Origin: Methanospirillum hungatei
GTDB lineage: Archaea > Halobacteriota > Methanomicrobia > Methanomicrobiales > Methanospirillaceae
Direction: 5' to 3'
Assembly (NCBI RefSeq): GCF_020216685.1
Contig: NZ_JAIWNS010000077.1
Location: forward strand, 1-14,609
Length of the DNA: 14,609 nucleotides
Under the pieces are notes generated by a model. It ran no database searches and had not been told where the DNA came from. It saw only the letters and a program-made list of their open reading frames with translations. Shown here in pieces: positions 1 through 6,461 of the stretch (positions are counted from its first letter, which is position 1; each line of letters opens with the position of its first letter). The translations under genes were made by a program, and so were the position numbers.

Positions 1-57
1 TGAAATGATGGAGTTGAGTATACCCGGCATAACTCCTGATTATCTTTTCCTGGTTAC

Positions 58-276
58 TCACCAGAATCCCATCTTCTTCTCTTTCCACTCTGCACATTTC
101 CAGGTTGATTCAACTTTTGGTCTGATGTGAATGATCTTGTATTTTCCATCATTGTCGCTACCGGCATATATCGGGATTGGGGGGTTTCTCCAGCATTCAA
201 GCCGTAATATCTCTTTATTTTTTCCGAAGATCGGAACACAGAACTGACAATTCTGACAGAAATGCGGATCAGCCAT
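58..276 (-). CDS. Small cysteine-rich protein (72 aa), putative metal-binding
   Basis: Unrecognised by name. The 72-residue product has Cys7, Cys10, Cys13, Cys28 and Cys61, with a CxxC near the N-terminus, a C-W-R-x-P-P stretch in the middle and a C-A-E-W near the end. This resembles a common class of short prokaryotic proteins with the pattern CxxC...C(R)xxP...CxxW, thought to bind zinc or iron, but that assignment is by pattern only. There is no signal peptide or membrane segment. A good TATA-like box on the minus strand (about 303-310) lies near 30 bases upstream of the ATG, so the mRNA would be almost leaderless, which fits the absence of a Shine-Dalgarno site. It diverges from the methanogenesis marker 14 gene. 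A longer open frame over the same bases in another register has no such motif structure and is probably a shadow. Function unknown. Confidence 0.55.
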   Translation of the reverse strand: MADPHFCQNCQFCVPIFGKNKEILRLECWRNPPIPIYAGSDNDGKYKIIHIRPKVESTWKCAEWKEKKMGFW

Positions 277-302
277 AATTGATAAGTTCTGACGTCGGCA
301 CC

Positions 303-310
303 ATTTATAG
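303..310. promoter_or_regulatory. TATA-like box between divergent genes
   Basis: The sequence ATTTATAG reads CTATAAAT on the minus strand, a good match to archaeal TATA boxes. It lies about 30 bases before the minus-strand start at 276, giving a nearly leaderless transcript. In the plus direction it would give a leader of about 40 bases for the marker 14 gene. Which direction it serves, or both, cannot be told from sequence alone. Confidence 0.4.
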
Positions 311-373
311 ATACTCTTTGTTCCCGGCAGTCAAATCGAAACCTATATCGCACACCCCGAATCACAGGTTTTT

Positions 374-1882
374 ATGAATCCTGGAATCTTCGACAAATTT
401 TTTAAACCTTCTCCGAAACCACACATTGTCGAAAGTCCTCCCCCACCTCTGATTATCAGGGGGCCAGGTATGGAATGCCGGGAATATGACGAGAAACCAT
501 ACTTTATTGTAGCCTCTGTAGAGATGGGAAATACCACAACAAAATGCATCCTGACCGGTGTGAATCTTGAAACAGGAATGTGCTATGTCATCAATAAAAC
601 CGTCAGTATGAGCCGCGATGTCAGGCCTCCCCGTCCTGGTGAAGAGATATTTGGCAGGACCCTGGACGGCACTGAACTGACACGTGAATCAGTAACCGAG
701 CTCGTGCGTGACACACTTATCAAATGCCATAAGGATGCAAAACTGGACATCAAAAAAGACCTTGATTTTGTAGTCAGAAGTACCGGTGTCGTTGCGGCGA
801 TGGATTCTCCTGATCAGGTCGGAGATTTTATCATAGCACTTGCAAACGGGTGCCTTGAGGCAGGGGTTCCTCCCAAGAAGATGACACCCCCGATGTCCAA
901 AATGAATCAGGCTCAGAAATTACAACCCTTTTCATTTGCAGACCGGGTAAACTTTTCAGGCGCAGTCGCAGGAGTCGTCCCCCCTCAGGGAACCACCGGA
1001 GTTGAGATGGTAGCAAATGAGATGGAAGGGGAGCTGGCTATGGCGGGTATCAAGGAAGGCGCAAAATGGACCCCTGTAGACTTTAGAAACCCCTGCATCT
1101 CTATCGACTTTGGAACAACCCTTGACGGTCGGATCACATCTTTGGTGGATCCAAAATCAACAAATCCCTTTGCCAGAACTATTGGAAATTTCTGCGGTCT
1201 GGCCGGAGCAATCCCAGATGCAATCGTGAAAGGGACCGGACTCGTGAATGAAAAGAATGGAACTGCCCTTGACATATTTGGAGAGAAGAGCCGGCTTTCT
1301 GCAGCAATAGGATCCAGGAAATCGTCAGAAGTCGTCAACTCGTATGTTGATCGCTGTCATGACCTGATCTCGGTTGAACTGGTTCCAAAAGAACGAAAAC
1401 GCTATGGTATGGTACCGGTATATGCAGAAGTTGCCATGGAGTCAGGGGTTGCATTGATCGGAGTTGATGCAGGAACCAATGGGACAAATCTTATGAAACT
1501 GGGTGAGATAGGAAAGGAGATTATCACGAAATATTCCTTACCGGTCCTGAATGAAGTCATCGATCAAGTTTGTTCAAGGATGGCCCTGCGCATGATTGAT
1601 GTGGTACATGAACTGGGTATGATTTATCCGGAGACATCCATTGGTTTCACTGGCAGGGCTGCAATATCCGGAAAGAAACCGGAATATATCCTTCAGGGAA
1701 TTATTGACAGAAAACTCTTCCAGAACCCGGTAGATCATGTGGTGTTTGTCGATGATGGTCTTGCACGGGGCGCAGCTCTGATGGGCAGGTGCATGAATTC
1801 ACTTGGAAAGCCGGATAAACCAATCGGTGGAATAAGGGGAGGGAAATGCATCATGTCCAGGCGTATTGCCATTGGAAGATAA
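374..1882 (+). CDS. Methanogenesis marker protein 14 (ASKHA-like fold, DUF2114-type)
   Basis: This 502-residue protein matches what I know of methanogenesis marker protein 14, a family confined to methanogens whose biochemical role is not established to my knowledge. After a proline-rich N-terminus (residues 1-32) it shows nucleotide-binding motifs of the acetate/sugar kinase-Hsp70-actin type. These are E-M-G-N-T-T-T-K at 50-57, I-D-F-G-T-T at 244-249, V-D-A-G-T-N-G at 364-370, and glycine-rich segments at 424-433 and 460-468. Such folds occur in activators of radical or low-potential enzymes (the BadF/2-hydroxyacyl-CoA dehydratase activator group), so an ATP-driven activation or assembly role is plausible but inferred. 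The ATG is preceded by a short AGGT. A small gene follows 34 bases after the stop and is probably co-transcribed. The family name is recalled from sequence pattern, not from a search. Confidence 0.85.
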   Translation: MNPGIFDKFFKPSPKPHIVESPPPPLIIRGPGMECREYDEKPYFIVASVEMGNTTTKCILTGVNLETGMCYVINKTVSMSRDVRPPRPGEEIFGRTLDGTELTRESVTELVRDTLIKCHKDAKLDIKKDLDFVVRSTGVVAAMDSPDQVGDFIIALANGCLEAGVPPKKMTPPMSKMNQAQKLQPFSFADRVNFSGAVAGVVPPQGTTGVEMVANEMEGELAMAGIKEGAKWTPVDFRNPCISIDFGTTLDGRITSLVDPKSTNPFARTIGNFCGLAGAIPDAIVKGTGLVNEKNGTALDIFGEKSRLSAAIGSRKSSEVVNSYVDRCHDLISVELVPKERKRYGMVPVYAEVAMESGVALIGVDAGTNGTNLMKLGEIGKEIITKYSLPVLNEVIDQVCSRMALRMIDVVHELGMIYPETSIGFTGRAAISGKKPEYILQGIIDRKLFQNPVDHVVFVDDGLARGAALMGRCMNSLGKPDKPIGGIRGGKCIMSRRIAIGR

Positions 1883-1916
1883 CCTCTTCCTCAAATTCAA
1901 AAGGAAATGCTCATCC

Positions 1917-2183
1917 ATGAATACTCGTAAACCATACAATATGGAAGATGAGCAATATTATGACCTTGTTTTTCCTCCGGGAACTCCGCGAACAATAATT
2001 CGTGAGATAATCAATACCTTTGATGTAGAGCTCGTGGAACGGCCCGAGACTCTTTCCTTTGCAAATATGGAAGGAGATGTCAGGAATCTTATCGCCGCAC
2101 GTGGGAAAAAAGAGGTCATGATTGAGGTTGAGAAGTTTTTTAAACAAAAATTAAACGAATTTATCGACGAGACGCCAGCATAA
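1917..2183 (+). CDS. Conserved-looking small protein downstream of marker 14 (88 aa)
   Basis: I do not recognise this protein. The frame opens further upstream at a TTG (1866), but that lies inside the preceding gene; the ATG at 1917 has an AAGGA about a dozen bases upstream and is preferred. The 88-residue product is charged and soluble with no cysteine. Its motifs include Y-D-L-V-F-P-P-G-T-P near residues 15-24, a likely beta-alpha-beta arrangement, and a lysine-rich C-terminal helix. It looks like a small alpha/beta domain with a regulatory or partner role. It sits 34 bases behind the marker 14 stop on the same strand, so an operon is likely and a functional link to that protein is reasonable but unproven. 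Its last 23 bases overlap the end of the convergent surface-protein gene. Confidence 0.75.
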   Translation: MNTRKPYNMEDEQYYDLVFPPGTPRTIIREIINTFDVELVERPETLSFANMEGDVRNLIAARGKKEVMIEVEKFFKQKLNEFIDETPA

Positions 2184-2766
2184 ACAGACTCATGGTCAGG
2201 ATCCCAAGGGATAATGCTATGGTGCCTCCACTCAATGAACTTTTTTGAGTTGGAACTGGTACGCTTTCCGGAATGTTTTCTGTGGGGATCTCTTCAGGCA
2301 TCTGTGGAGTATGAACCGGGGTAATCTCTGTCTGGTTAATTTCTGACTGAGCCTCAGGAGCTACCAGGACCTTCTCCACTTCACTTTTTTCCATGAGATC
2401 AAACATTCTAGTTTCAACATAGTTTTTTCCGATGATCTCTGCTCTGACCATATATGTATCCGGTGCCCATCCGGATGAATCAAATGTTCCATTCCAGTGA
2501 TAATCCAAATTTTCTCCACTCTGAACCGGTACCACTACCGATCCGCCCCCGGCCATGGAAGGTTCATACTTTCCTTTCGGTCCAAATGATGCTGGCCAGA
2601 CCTCGATGAGAACTGAATTATCAGTATTGAAATTTGTTGTACCGGTGATTGCAATCAAATCTCCCATGGTATAGGAAGATTCAACCTGGATGTCTGCATA
2701 GACCGTGCTGATAGAGACAGTGATCAGGGTCAGCAGAAGTATTCCTGGAAAAAATTGTACTTTCAT
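2161..2766 (-). CDS. Secreted surface protein with C-terminal membrane anchor
   Basis: The 201-residue product begins with a signal peptide (basic start, hydrophobic residues about 5-22, cleavage probably after V-Y-A-D). A beta-rich domain (about 25-128) follows, with G-D-L-I-A-I-T-G-T-T-N and W-A-P-D-T-Y-M-V motifs. These recall the repeated extracellular domains of methanogen surface proteins such as DUF3821-type proteins of Methanomicrobiales. Next come a Pro/Glu/Thr-rich spacer (about 135-175), a single transmembrane segment (about 178-197) and an Arg-Arg end. This is a typical archaeal cell-surface layout, with the domain outside and the C-terminus anchored. The tail resembles sorting tails but has no Pro-Gly-Phe before the membrane segment, so it may simply be membrane-anchored. 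Its 3' end overlaps the convergent 88-aa gene by 23 bases; its 5' end diverges from the amidotransferase gene. Confidence 0.75.
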   Translation of the reverse strand: MKVQFFPGILLLTLITVSISTVYADIQVESSYTMGDLIAITGTTNFNTDNSVLIEVWPASFGPKGKYEPSMAGGGSVVVPVQSGENLDYHWNGTFDSSGWAPDTYMVRAEIIGKNYVETRMFDLMEKSEVEKVLVAPEAQSEINQTEITPVHTPQMPEEIPTENIPESVPVPTQKSSLSGGTIALSLGILTMSLFMLASRR

Positions 2767-2811
2767 ACAATACTATTATGAGTAAAAATCAATAAATCAG
2801 GTACATCGATT

Positions 2812-3567
2812 ATGAAAATGCAACCATCATCTCAAAGTCATGCAGGTAACCAATCAGCATTCGCGCTCCAGCATGCCCCTTACGAACAGCCTTGTTATAT
2901 TTCAAAATGGCTTCATCATCAATCCATACCGGTTAAGGATGTCAATCTGTGGAGCGGAGATGATCTCCCTGAAGTGGATGAGGTCTCCTTTCTGATTATC
3001 ATGGGAGGTCCGATGAATATCTATGAAGAAGAGAAATATCCCTGGCTTATAAAAGAAAAGAAATTTATTCGAAACCTTATTGACCATAATATACCGGTTC
3101 TGGGTATCTGTCTTGGTGCGCAACTCATCTCGGATGTTCTGGGAGGGACAGTTACCAGACTATCATACCCGGAGTATGGCTGGGTTTCAGTTTCACGGAC
3201 TATACAGGTGACAGAAAGCCTCCCATTCTCATCAATAATCCCAAATGATCTGATTGTCTTTCAATGGCATCAGGATACGTTCTCAATCCCTCCCGGAGCT
3301 ATCCATCTTTTCAAATCAGATACCTGTCCACATCAGGGATTTATCTATAACAATTCCACTATCGGTCTGCAGTTCCATCCTGAACTTGACGAACATGATA
3401 TTCGGATGTTTCTGGAGCTTGTGGAAAAAGATACCGAAATAACTGATCAGGATTATCCAAAAGATGACATTCTTCAGAATATCTCTCTTTATAAAAGAGG
3501 AAATGAATTTATTGATTCATTATTAACGTTCCTGTTAATCCAGAATAAATTTAAAACACCCCGGTAA
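2812..3567 (+). CDS. Class I glutamine amidotransferase (free-standing GATase1)
   Basis: This 251-residue cytosolic protein carries the full class I glutaminase triad: the nucleophile Cys100 in G-I-C-L-G-A-Q, then His189 and Glu191 in Q-F-H-P-E-L. The oxyanion-side segment M-G-G-P-M at 64-68, followed by an E-E-E-K-Y-P-W-L stretch, is typical of the stand-alone GMP-synthase-like amidotransferase group. Such enzymes hydrolyse glutamine and pass ammonia to a synthase partner. No partner gene is adjacent, so the acceptor is unknown. The ATG at 2812 has AGGT nine bases upstream; a second in-frame ATG lies two codons later. About 60 residues follow the glutaminase core and are not recognised. It is probably not GuaA, PurQ, CarA or TrpG, since each of those is usually next to its synthase or has other signature residues. 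Confidence 0.88.
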   Translation: MKMQPSSQSHAGNQSAFALQHAPYEQPCYISKWLHHQSIPVKDVNLWSGDDLPEVDEVSFLIIMGGPMNIYEEEKYPWLIKEKKFIRNLIDHNIPVLGICLGAQLISDVLGGTVTRLSYPEYGWVSVSRTIQVTESLPFSSIIPNDLIVFQWHQDTFSIPPGAIHLFKSDTCPHQGFIYNNSTIGLQFHPELDEHDIRMFLELVEKDTEITDQDYPKDDILQNISLYKRGNEFIDSLLTFLLIQNKFKTPR

Positions 3568-3623
3568 TTCATCTTTTTCTATAGTTCCGATCCATTCAAA
3601 TCTTAAGAAATACGATCAATGGT

Positions 3624-4139
3624 ATGCTTGATCTTCTCTTTGAGACAGAGTGGTCTCCATATCTGGCCGGAGCAGGGATAGGAATTCTGCTCTGGTGCTC
3701 ATTCCTCTTCTCGAACAAACCCTTAGGCTGTAGTACTGCATTCAGCAGAACATCCGGCATGATAGAGAGTATTTTCTGCCCTGATAAGGTAAAAAACAAG
3801 GAATACTACAAGATGTTTGTTCCTGAGATTGAATGGCAGTGGATGATGGTGTTTGGAATTATTCTTGGAGCGTGTATCTCTTCGGTTCTTTCAGGGTCAT
3901 TCCAGATCTCATTTGTGCCTCAAACATTTCAGGCTGCATTCGGGGATAATATTCTCCTGCGTTTTCTTATGGCTCTGGTGGGCGGTATTATGATGGGGCT
4001 TGGTGCCCGGTGGTCATGGGGATGCACAAGCGGCCACGGGATATCAGGAATGTCCCAGTTATCACTCGCAAGTCTGGTTGCAGTCATGGGTTTTTTTGTT
4101 GCCGGTATTGGGACGGCGATGATACTCTATTCATGGTGA
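3624..4139 (+). CDS. YeeE/YedE-family sulfur-compound transporter, first half-protein
   Basis: The 171-residue membrane protein has about four to five hydrophobic segments and two signatures of the YeeE/YedE (sulf_transp, formerly DUF395) family: P-L-G-C-S-T-A-F with Cys36, and W-G-C-T-S-G-H-G-I-S-G with Cys134. In characterised YeeE proteins, conserved cysteines on short re-entrant loops pass thiosulfate across the membrane. Full-length members are about 350 residues, whereas here the two homologous halves are separate genes. The second half starts nine bases downstream, so they are almost certainly co-translated and form one transporter. The substrate could be thiosulfate or another reduced sulfur species; sequence alone does not decide. 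No clear Shine-Dalgarno site precedes this ATG. Confidence 0.85.
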   Translation: MLDLLFETEWSPYLAGAGIGILLWCSFLFSNKPLGCSTAFSRTSGMIESIFCPDKVKNKEYYKMFVPEIEWQWMMVFGIILGACISSVLSGSFQISFVPQTFQAAFGDNILLRFLMALVGGIMMGLGARWSWGCTSGHGISGMSQLSLASLVAVMGFFVAGIGTAMILYSW

Positions 4140-4148
4140 GGGCTGATT

Positions 4149-4706
4149 ATGTTCACAAAATGTCATGCAAATGAGCGCCTTCAGTTAATACTCGGTCTTC
4201 TCATTGGTATTGGGTTTGGTTTTTTTCTGCAGAAGGGTGGAGTTACCAGCTATGATACCATCATCGGCCAGCTGCTTCTGACAGATTTTACCGTGGTCAA
4301 AGTGATGGTTTCTGCCATGATTGTCGGCATGATAGGCATACATGTAATGAAAAGCCTCAATCTGATAGAGTTTCACACATTTAAGGGTTCAATTGGCTCC
4401 AGTGTTATCGGCGGATTACTCTTTGGAATAGGATTTGGGCTTCTTGGATACTGTCCGGGCACTGTGGCCGGTGCAATAGGACAGGGGCAGATGGATGCCC
4501 TTTTCGGAGGTGCAGTTGGCATTCTTATCGGAACCGGTCTGTTTGCACATTTCTATCCGGCCATAAATGATAAAATCCTATCAATCGGTCAGTTCCCGGT
4601 TGAGACCATCCCTGAATTAATTCATCTCCCTCGATGGATTGTGGTGCTGGTATTTGTTGCAGGGCTTTTTGGAGTATTATGGTTTCTTCAGATACTGGGG
4701 TTGTAA
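4149..4706 (+). CDS. YeeE/YedE-family sulfur-compound transporter, second half-protein
   Basis: The 185-residue membrane protein is the companion half of the YeeE/YedE transporter. It has a first helix pair around residues 11-27 and 50-67, a long glycine-rich segment with G-Y-C-P-G-T-V-A-G (Cys102), and a final hydrophobic helix (about 163-182). At the loop equivalent to the upstream protein's first cysteine it has G-G-V-T-S-Y-D, with no cysteine, so the pair carries three loop cysteines in total. This asymmetry is expected if the two halves form one pore. A GTGAGG lies about eight bases before the ATG, a better ribosome site than that of the first half. A four-cysteine protein gene follows 31 bases after the stop. 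Confidence 0.85.
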   Translation: MFTKCHANERLQLILGLLIGIGFGFFLQKGGVTSYDTIIGQLLLTDFTVVKVMVSAMIVGMIGIHVMKSLNLIEFHTFKGSIGSSVIGGLLFGIGFGLLGYCPGTVAGAIGQGQMDALFGGAVGILIGTGLFAHFYPAINDKILSIGQFPVETIPELIHLPRWIVVLVFVAGLFGVLWFLQILGL

Positions 4707-4737
4707 GTACTTCCTCATCCAATAATTTTACAGCATC

Positions 4738-5061
4738 ATGGTTGTAACCCCGCCAGAAAAGCGTCAGATAAGACCCTGTTCTGTATGTGCATTCTTTGTG
4801 CTCACCACCGATACCGGGCTTGGAAGATGTAATCTGGGGAAGGATGAAAAGCAGGGATATGAAAACCGTCGATGGGAACTTGATGAGTTAGCAGATCTAT
4901 TACGATGGCCCTGCATGTATAATCTGACACCTGAAGAGATTGAGGTCTCGATGGATTCCTGGGTAAAAAGTCTGGTGCATGAATCACTCCGGTTCAGGAC
5001 ATCAGTGCAGACCAGGCGATCAATATCATCCGGCCGGAGAAGAGGGAATCGTAAAATTTAA
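4738..5061 (+). CDS. Four-cysteine protein of unknown function (107 aa) after the sulfur transporter
   Basis: Unrecognised. The 107-residue product has Cys14 and Cys17 (P-C-S-V-C-A-F-F), Cys31 (G-R-C-N-L-G) and Cys59 (W-P-C-M-Y-N), a layout suited to one zinc or an iron-sulfur cluster. An amphipathic helix follows (about 64-88) and then a strongly basic tail rich in Arg and Ser (89-107). There is no signal peptide or membrane segment, so it is expected in the cytosol. It lies 31 bases behind the transporter pair on the same strand and may be part of that operon. A sulfur- or metal-handling role is possible from position but unproven; the basic tail could equally mean nucleic-acid contact. The cysteine layout resembles that of the small protein at 58-276. 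Confidence 0.65.
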   Translation: MVVTPPEKRQIRPCSVCAFFVLTTDTGLGRCNLGKDEKQGYENRRWELDELADLLRWPCMYNLTPEEIEVSMDSWVKSLVHESLRFRTSVQTRRSISSGRRRGNRKI

Positions 5062-5194
5062 TCTATATATTTTCACACAGAATTTCTGATAATTATAGGG
5101 TTTTTCCTTGATATATTCGCCATAATTGCAATAGGGATTATCCAAAAGAGGAAGGGAATATTGGATTTTAGGAAATATGTACTATGATTAAATA
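5062..5194. other. Intergenic region with T-tract and an unstarted hydrophobic open segment
   Basis: This 133-base gap lies between two convergent genes. It holds a TTTTT tract near 5101-5105 that could end transcription of the upstream plus-strand genes. On the plus strand, 5062-5187 is open for 41 codons with no ATG or GTG and only a late TTG. It would encode a membrane-helix-like run (I-I-I-G-F-F-L-D-I-F-A-I-I-A-I-G) followed by Q-K-R-K-G. It could be the remains of a small membrane protein gene or chance in AT-rich DNA; I favour chance or decay over a live gene. Confidence 0.3.
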
Positions 5195-5512
5195 TTAATC
5201 GTACTCACGCCAGGTATGGTTACACTTACTATTGGTACACCGAAAGAACCGGACCTCACTTTCATCAGCAGACCGAAGCTGCCTGAGCCACCAGAACGCT
5301 TCTCCATTCCCACAATTGGGGCATTTTACAGCAATGGTGGGCAGAGTGCGGACAGACTCGGTATCATCGACAATCACTATCTCTTTCTCTTTTCTTTTAT
5401 CGGTGATCTTCATCTTTGTCTCACCATGGCCTTCTTTCTCCCAGCCACAGGAGGTACAGATAAAAGAGCCTGCCTGATTTTTTAATAATTTTCCGCACTT
5501 CTCACAAAACAT
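5195..5512 (-). CDS. Transcript-cleavage factor TFS (RpoM/TFIIS-like)
   Basis: The 105-residue protein has two zinc ribbons. The N-terminal one is C-E-K-C...C-T-S-C (residues 3-22). The C-terminal one is C-P-N-C...C-T-N-S-K-C (about 64-99), containing R-S-A-D-E-S-E and F-F-R-C. The Asp-Glu pair in the loop of the second ribbon is the acidic pair that TFIIS/TFS inserts into the RNA polymerase active site to stimulate cleavage of stalled transcripts, so the protein should be active. Its length matches archaeal TFS (about 100-110 residues). A linker rich in Lys and Glu joins the ribbons. A TATA-like box about 28 bases upstream of the ATG suggests a leaderless mRNA. It diverges from the archaeosortase gene, with no functional link evident. 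Confidence 0.93.
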   Translation of the reverse strand: MFCEKCGKLLKNQAGSFICTSCGWEKEGHGETKMKITDKRKEKEIVIVDDTESVRTLPTIAVKCPNCGNGEAFWWLRQLRSADESEVRFFRCTNSKCNHTWREYD

Positions 5513-5535
5513 ACAATAAGGTCTGATAAAGAAAC

Positions 5536-5544
5536 ATTTAAAAC
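5536..5544 (-). promoter_or_regulatory. TATA-like box for TFS gene
   Basis: On the minus strand this reads GTTTTAAAT and is centred about 28 bases before the TFS ATG. That spacing places the predicted transcription start at or next to the start codon, consistent with a leaderless archaeal mRNA. Confidence 0.4.
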
Positions 5545-5627
5545 ATACAGCATGCCTGGCATACCAGAAGATCAGATACTACAAGTGAGAGAAGAATTAT
5601 CTGATCATCAATAAGACAATATGGGAA

Positions 5628-6461
5628 ATGTTTGAACTTCTTATTCCTGTTTCCTGCCTGTTTTTCCTTTTCGCTCTGGTTCCGGGAAGACACCGGACCT
5701 ATGCAGCCATCATTGCCTGGATAACAATCATCATCGTCTTTATCGGCGGTCTTCCGACGTGGATAGAGGATAGTAATATCCTGTATCCGGTGATGGCTCT
5801 GTTATCTATTCCTTTCCTCATCATAACCACACGGCTTCTTCTGAAGGGGAATGATGCAGTTATGAGCCTGACACGGGCTGCTGGGGTAGCATTTATTATT
5901 TATGCGCCATTCGCATTTGTTGAAGAGATAGGAAAGTACCTGATAACAACCGTAGTCCACCACACCTATCTTATCCTCCAGCTTCTGGGGTATCCCGTAT
6001 ATCTTGTGTTGTGGAATACCTTTCAAAGTGGGTTTTTCAGAGTTGAAATAATCCTTGCATGTACGGGCATTCAGGCTATCGCAATCATGCTTGGTGTCGC
6101 ATCAGCAGTCCCTACAACAACCAGACAAAAGTGTCTTGCATTCCTCCTCATTGCTCCGGTCATCTATGTCCTGAACCTGTTTCGAAATGCCGGAGTAATT
6201 ATCACATACACCAGCCAGTCATTTTCATGGCTGCCGGACATTTCGGGGAATCAAGAATATGGATACTCCAGTTTCTTCTGGGCGCACAATATTTTTGCAG
6301 AGGGTATTGCCCTGATATTCCTTATTGTTCTTGCATACAGCCTTTTCAGGCTCATCCCTGCTCTTGGAGATTTTGCCGGAGATCTTGTTCAGTCATATGA
6401 AAAAGAGATTAAGAGTATCGTCGGTACAGATAAACAATCCTCTGAAGTGCAGAGAGATTAG
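5628..6461 (+). CDS. artA: Archaeosortase A (PGF-CTERM protein-processing transpeptidase)
   Basis: This is a 277-residue polytopic membrane protein with about seven to eight hydrophobic segments. The exosortase/archaeosortase catalytic residues are visible: Cys145 in A-C-T-G-I-Q-A, Arg186 in L-F-R-N-A-G-V, and a later His220 in F-F-W-A-H-N. The F-V-E-E-I-G-K-Y-L segment (about 97-105) before the catalytic part also fits archaeosortase A. In haloarchaea this enzyme processes surface proteins bearing a C-terminal Pro-Gly-Phe/transmembrane/basic tail and is needed for their lipid anchoring. None of the proteins in this window shows that exact tail, so its substrates lie elsewhere. The last 53 bases overlap, tail to tail, the CDP-alcohol phosphatidyltransferase gene. 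No strong ribosome site precedes the ATG. Other archaeosortase subclasses are possible but less likely. Confidence 0.88.
   Translation: MFELLIPVSCLFFLFALVPGRHRTYAAIIAWITIIIVFIGGLPTWIEDSNILYPVMALLSIPFLIITTRLLLKGNDAVMSLTRAAGVAFIIYAPFAFVEEIGKYLITTVVHHTYLILQLLGYPVYLVLWNTFQSGFFRVEIILACTGIQAIAIMLGVASAVPTTTRQKCLAFLLIAPVIYVLNLFRNAGVIITYTSQSFSWLPDISGNQEYGYSSFFWAHNIFAEGIALIFLIVLAYSLFRLIPALGDFAGDLVQSYEKEIKSIVGTDKQSSEVQRD

Noticed and set aside
54..365. Longer minus-strand open frame (103 codons) over the small cysteine-protein gene
   Set aside because: It overlaps the 72-aa frame in another register, runs into the marker 14 promoter region, and its product has no recognisable motif structure.
1866..1916. 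TTG start that would extend the 88-aa gene into the marker 14 coding region
   Set aside because: The extra residues are a shadow of the upstream gene; the ATG at 1917 has a plausible ribosome site and clean spacing.
5216..5485. Plus-strand open frames antisense to TFS
   Set aside because: The minus-strand product has complete zinc ribbons and catalytic acids; the antisense products show no motif.
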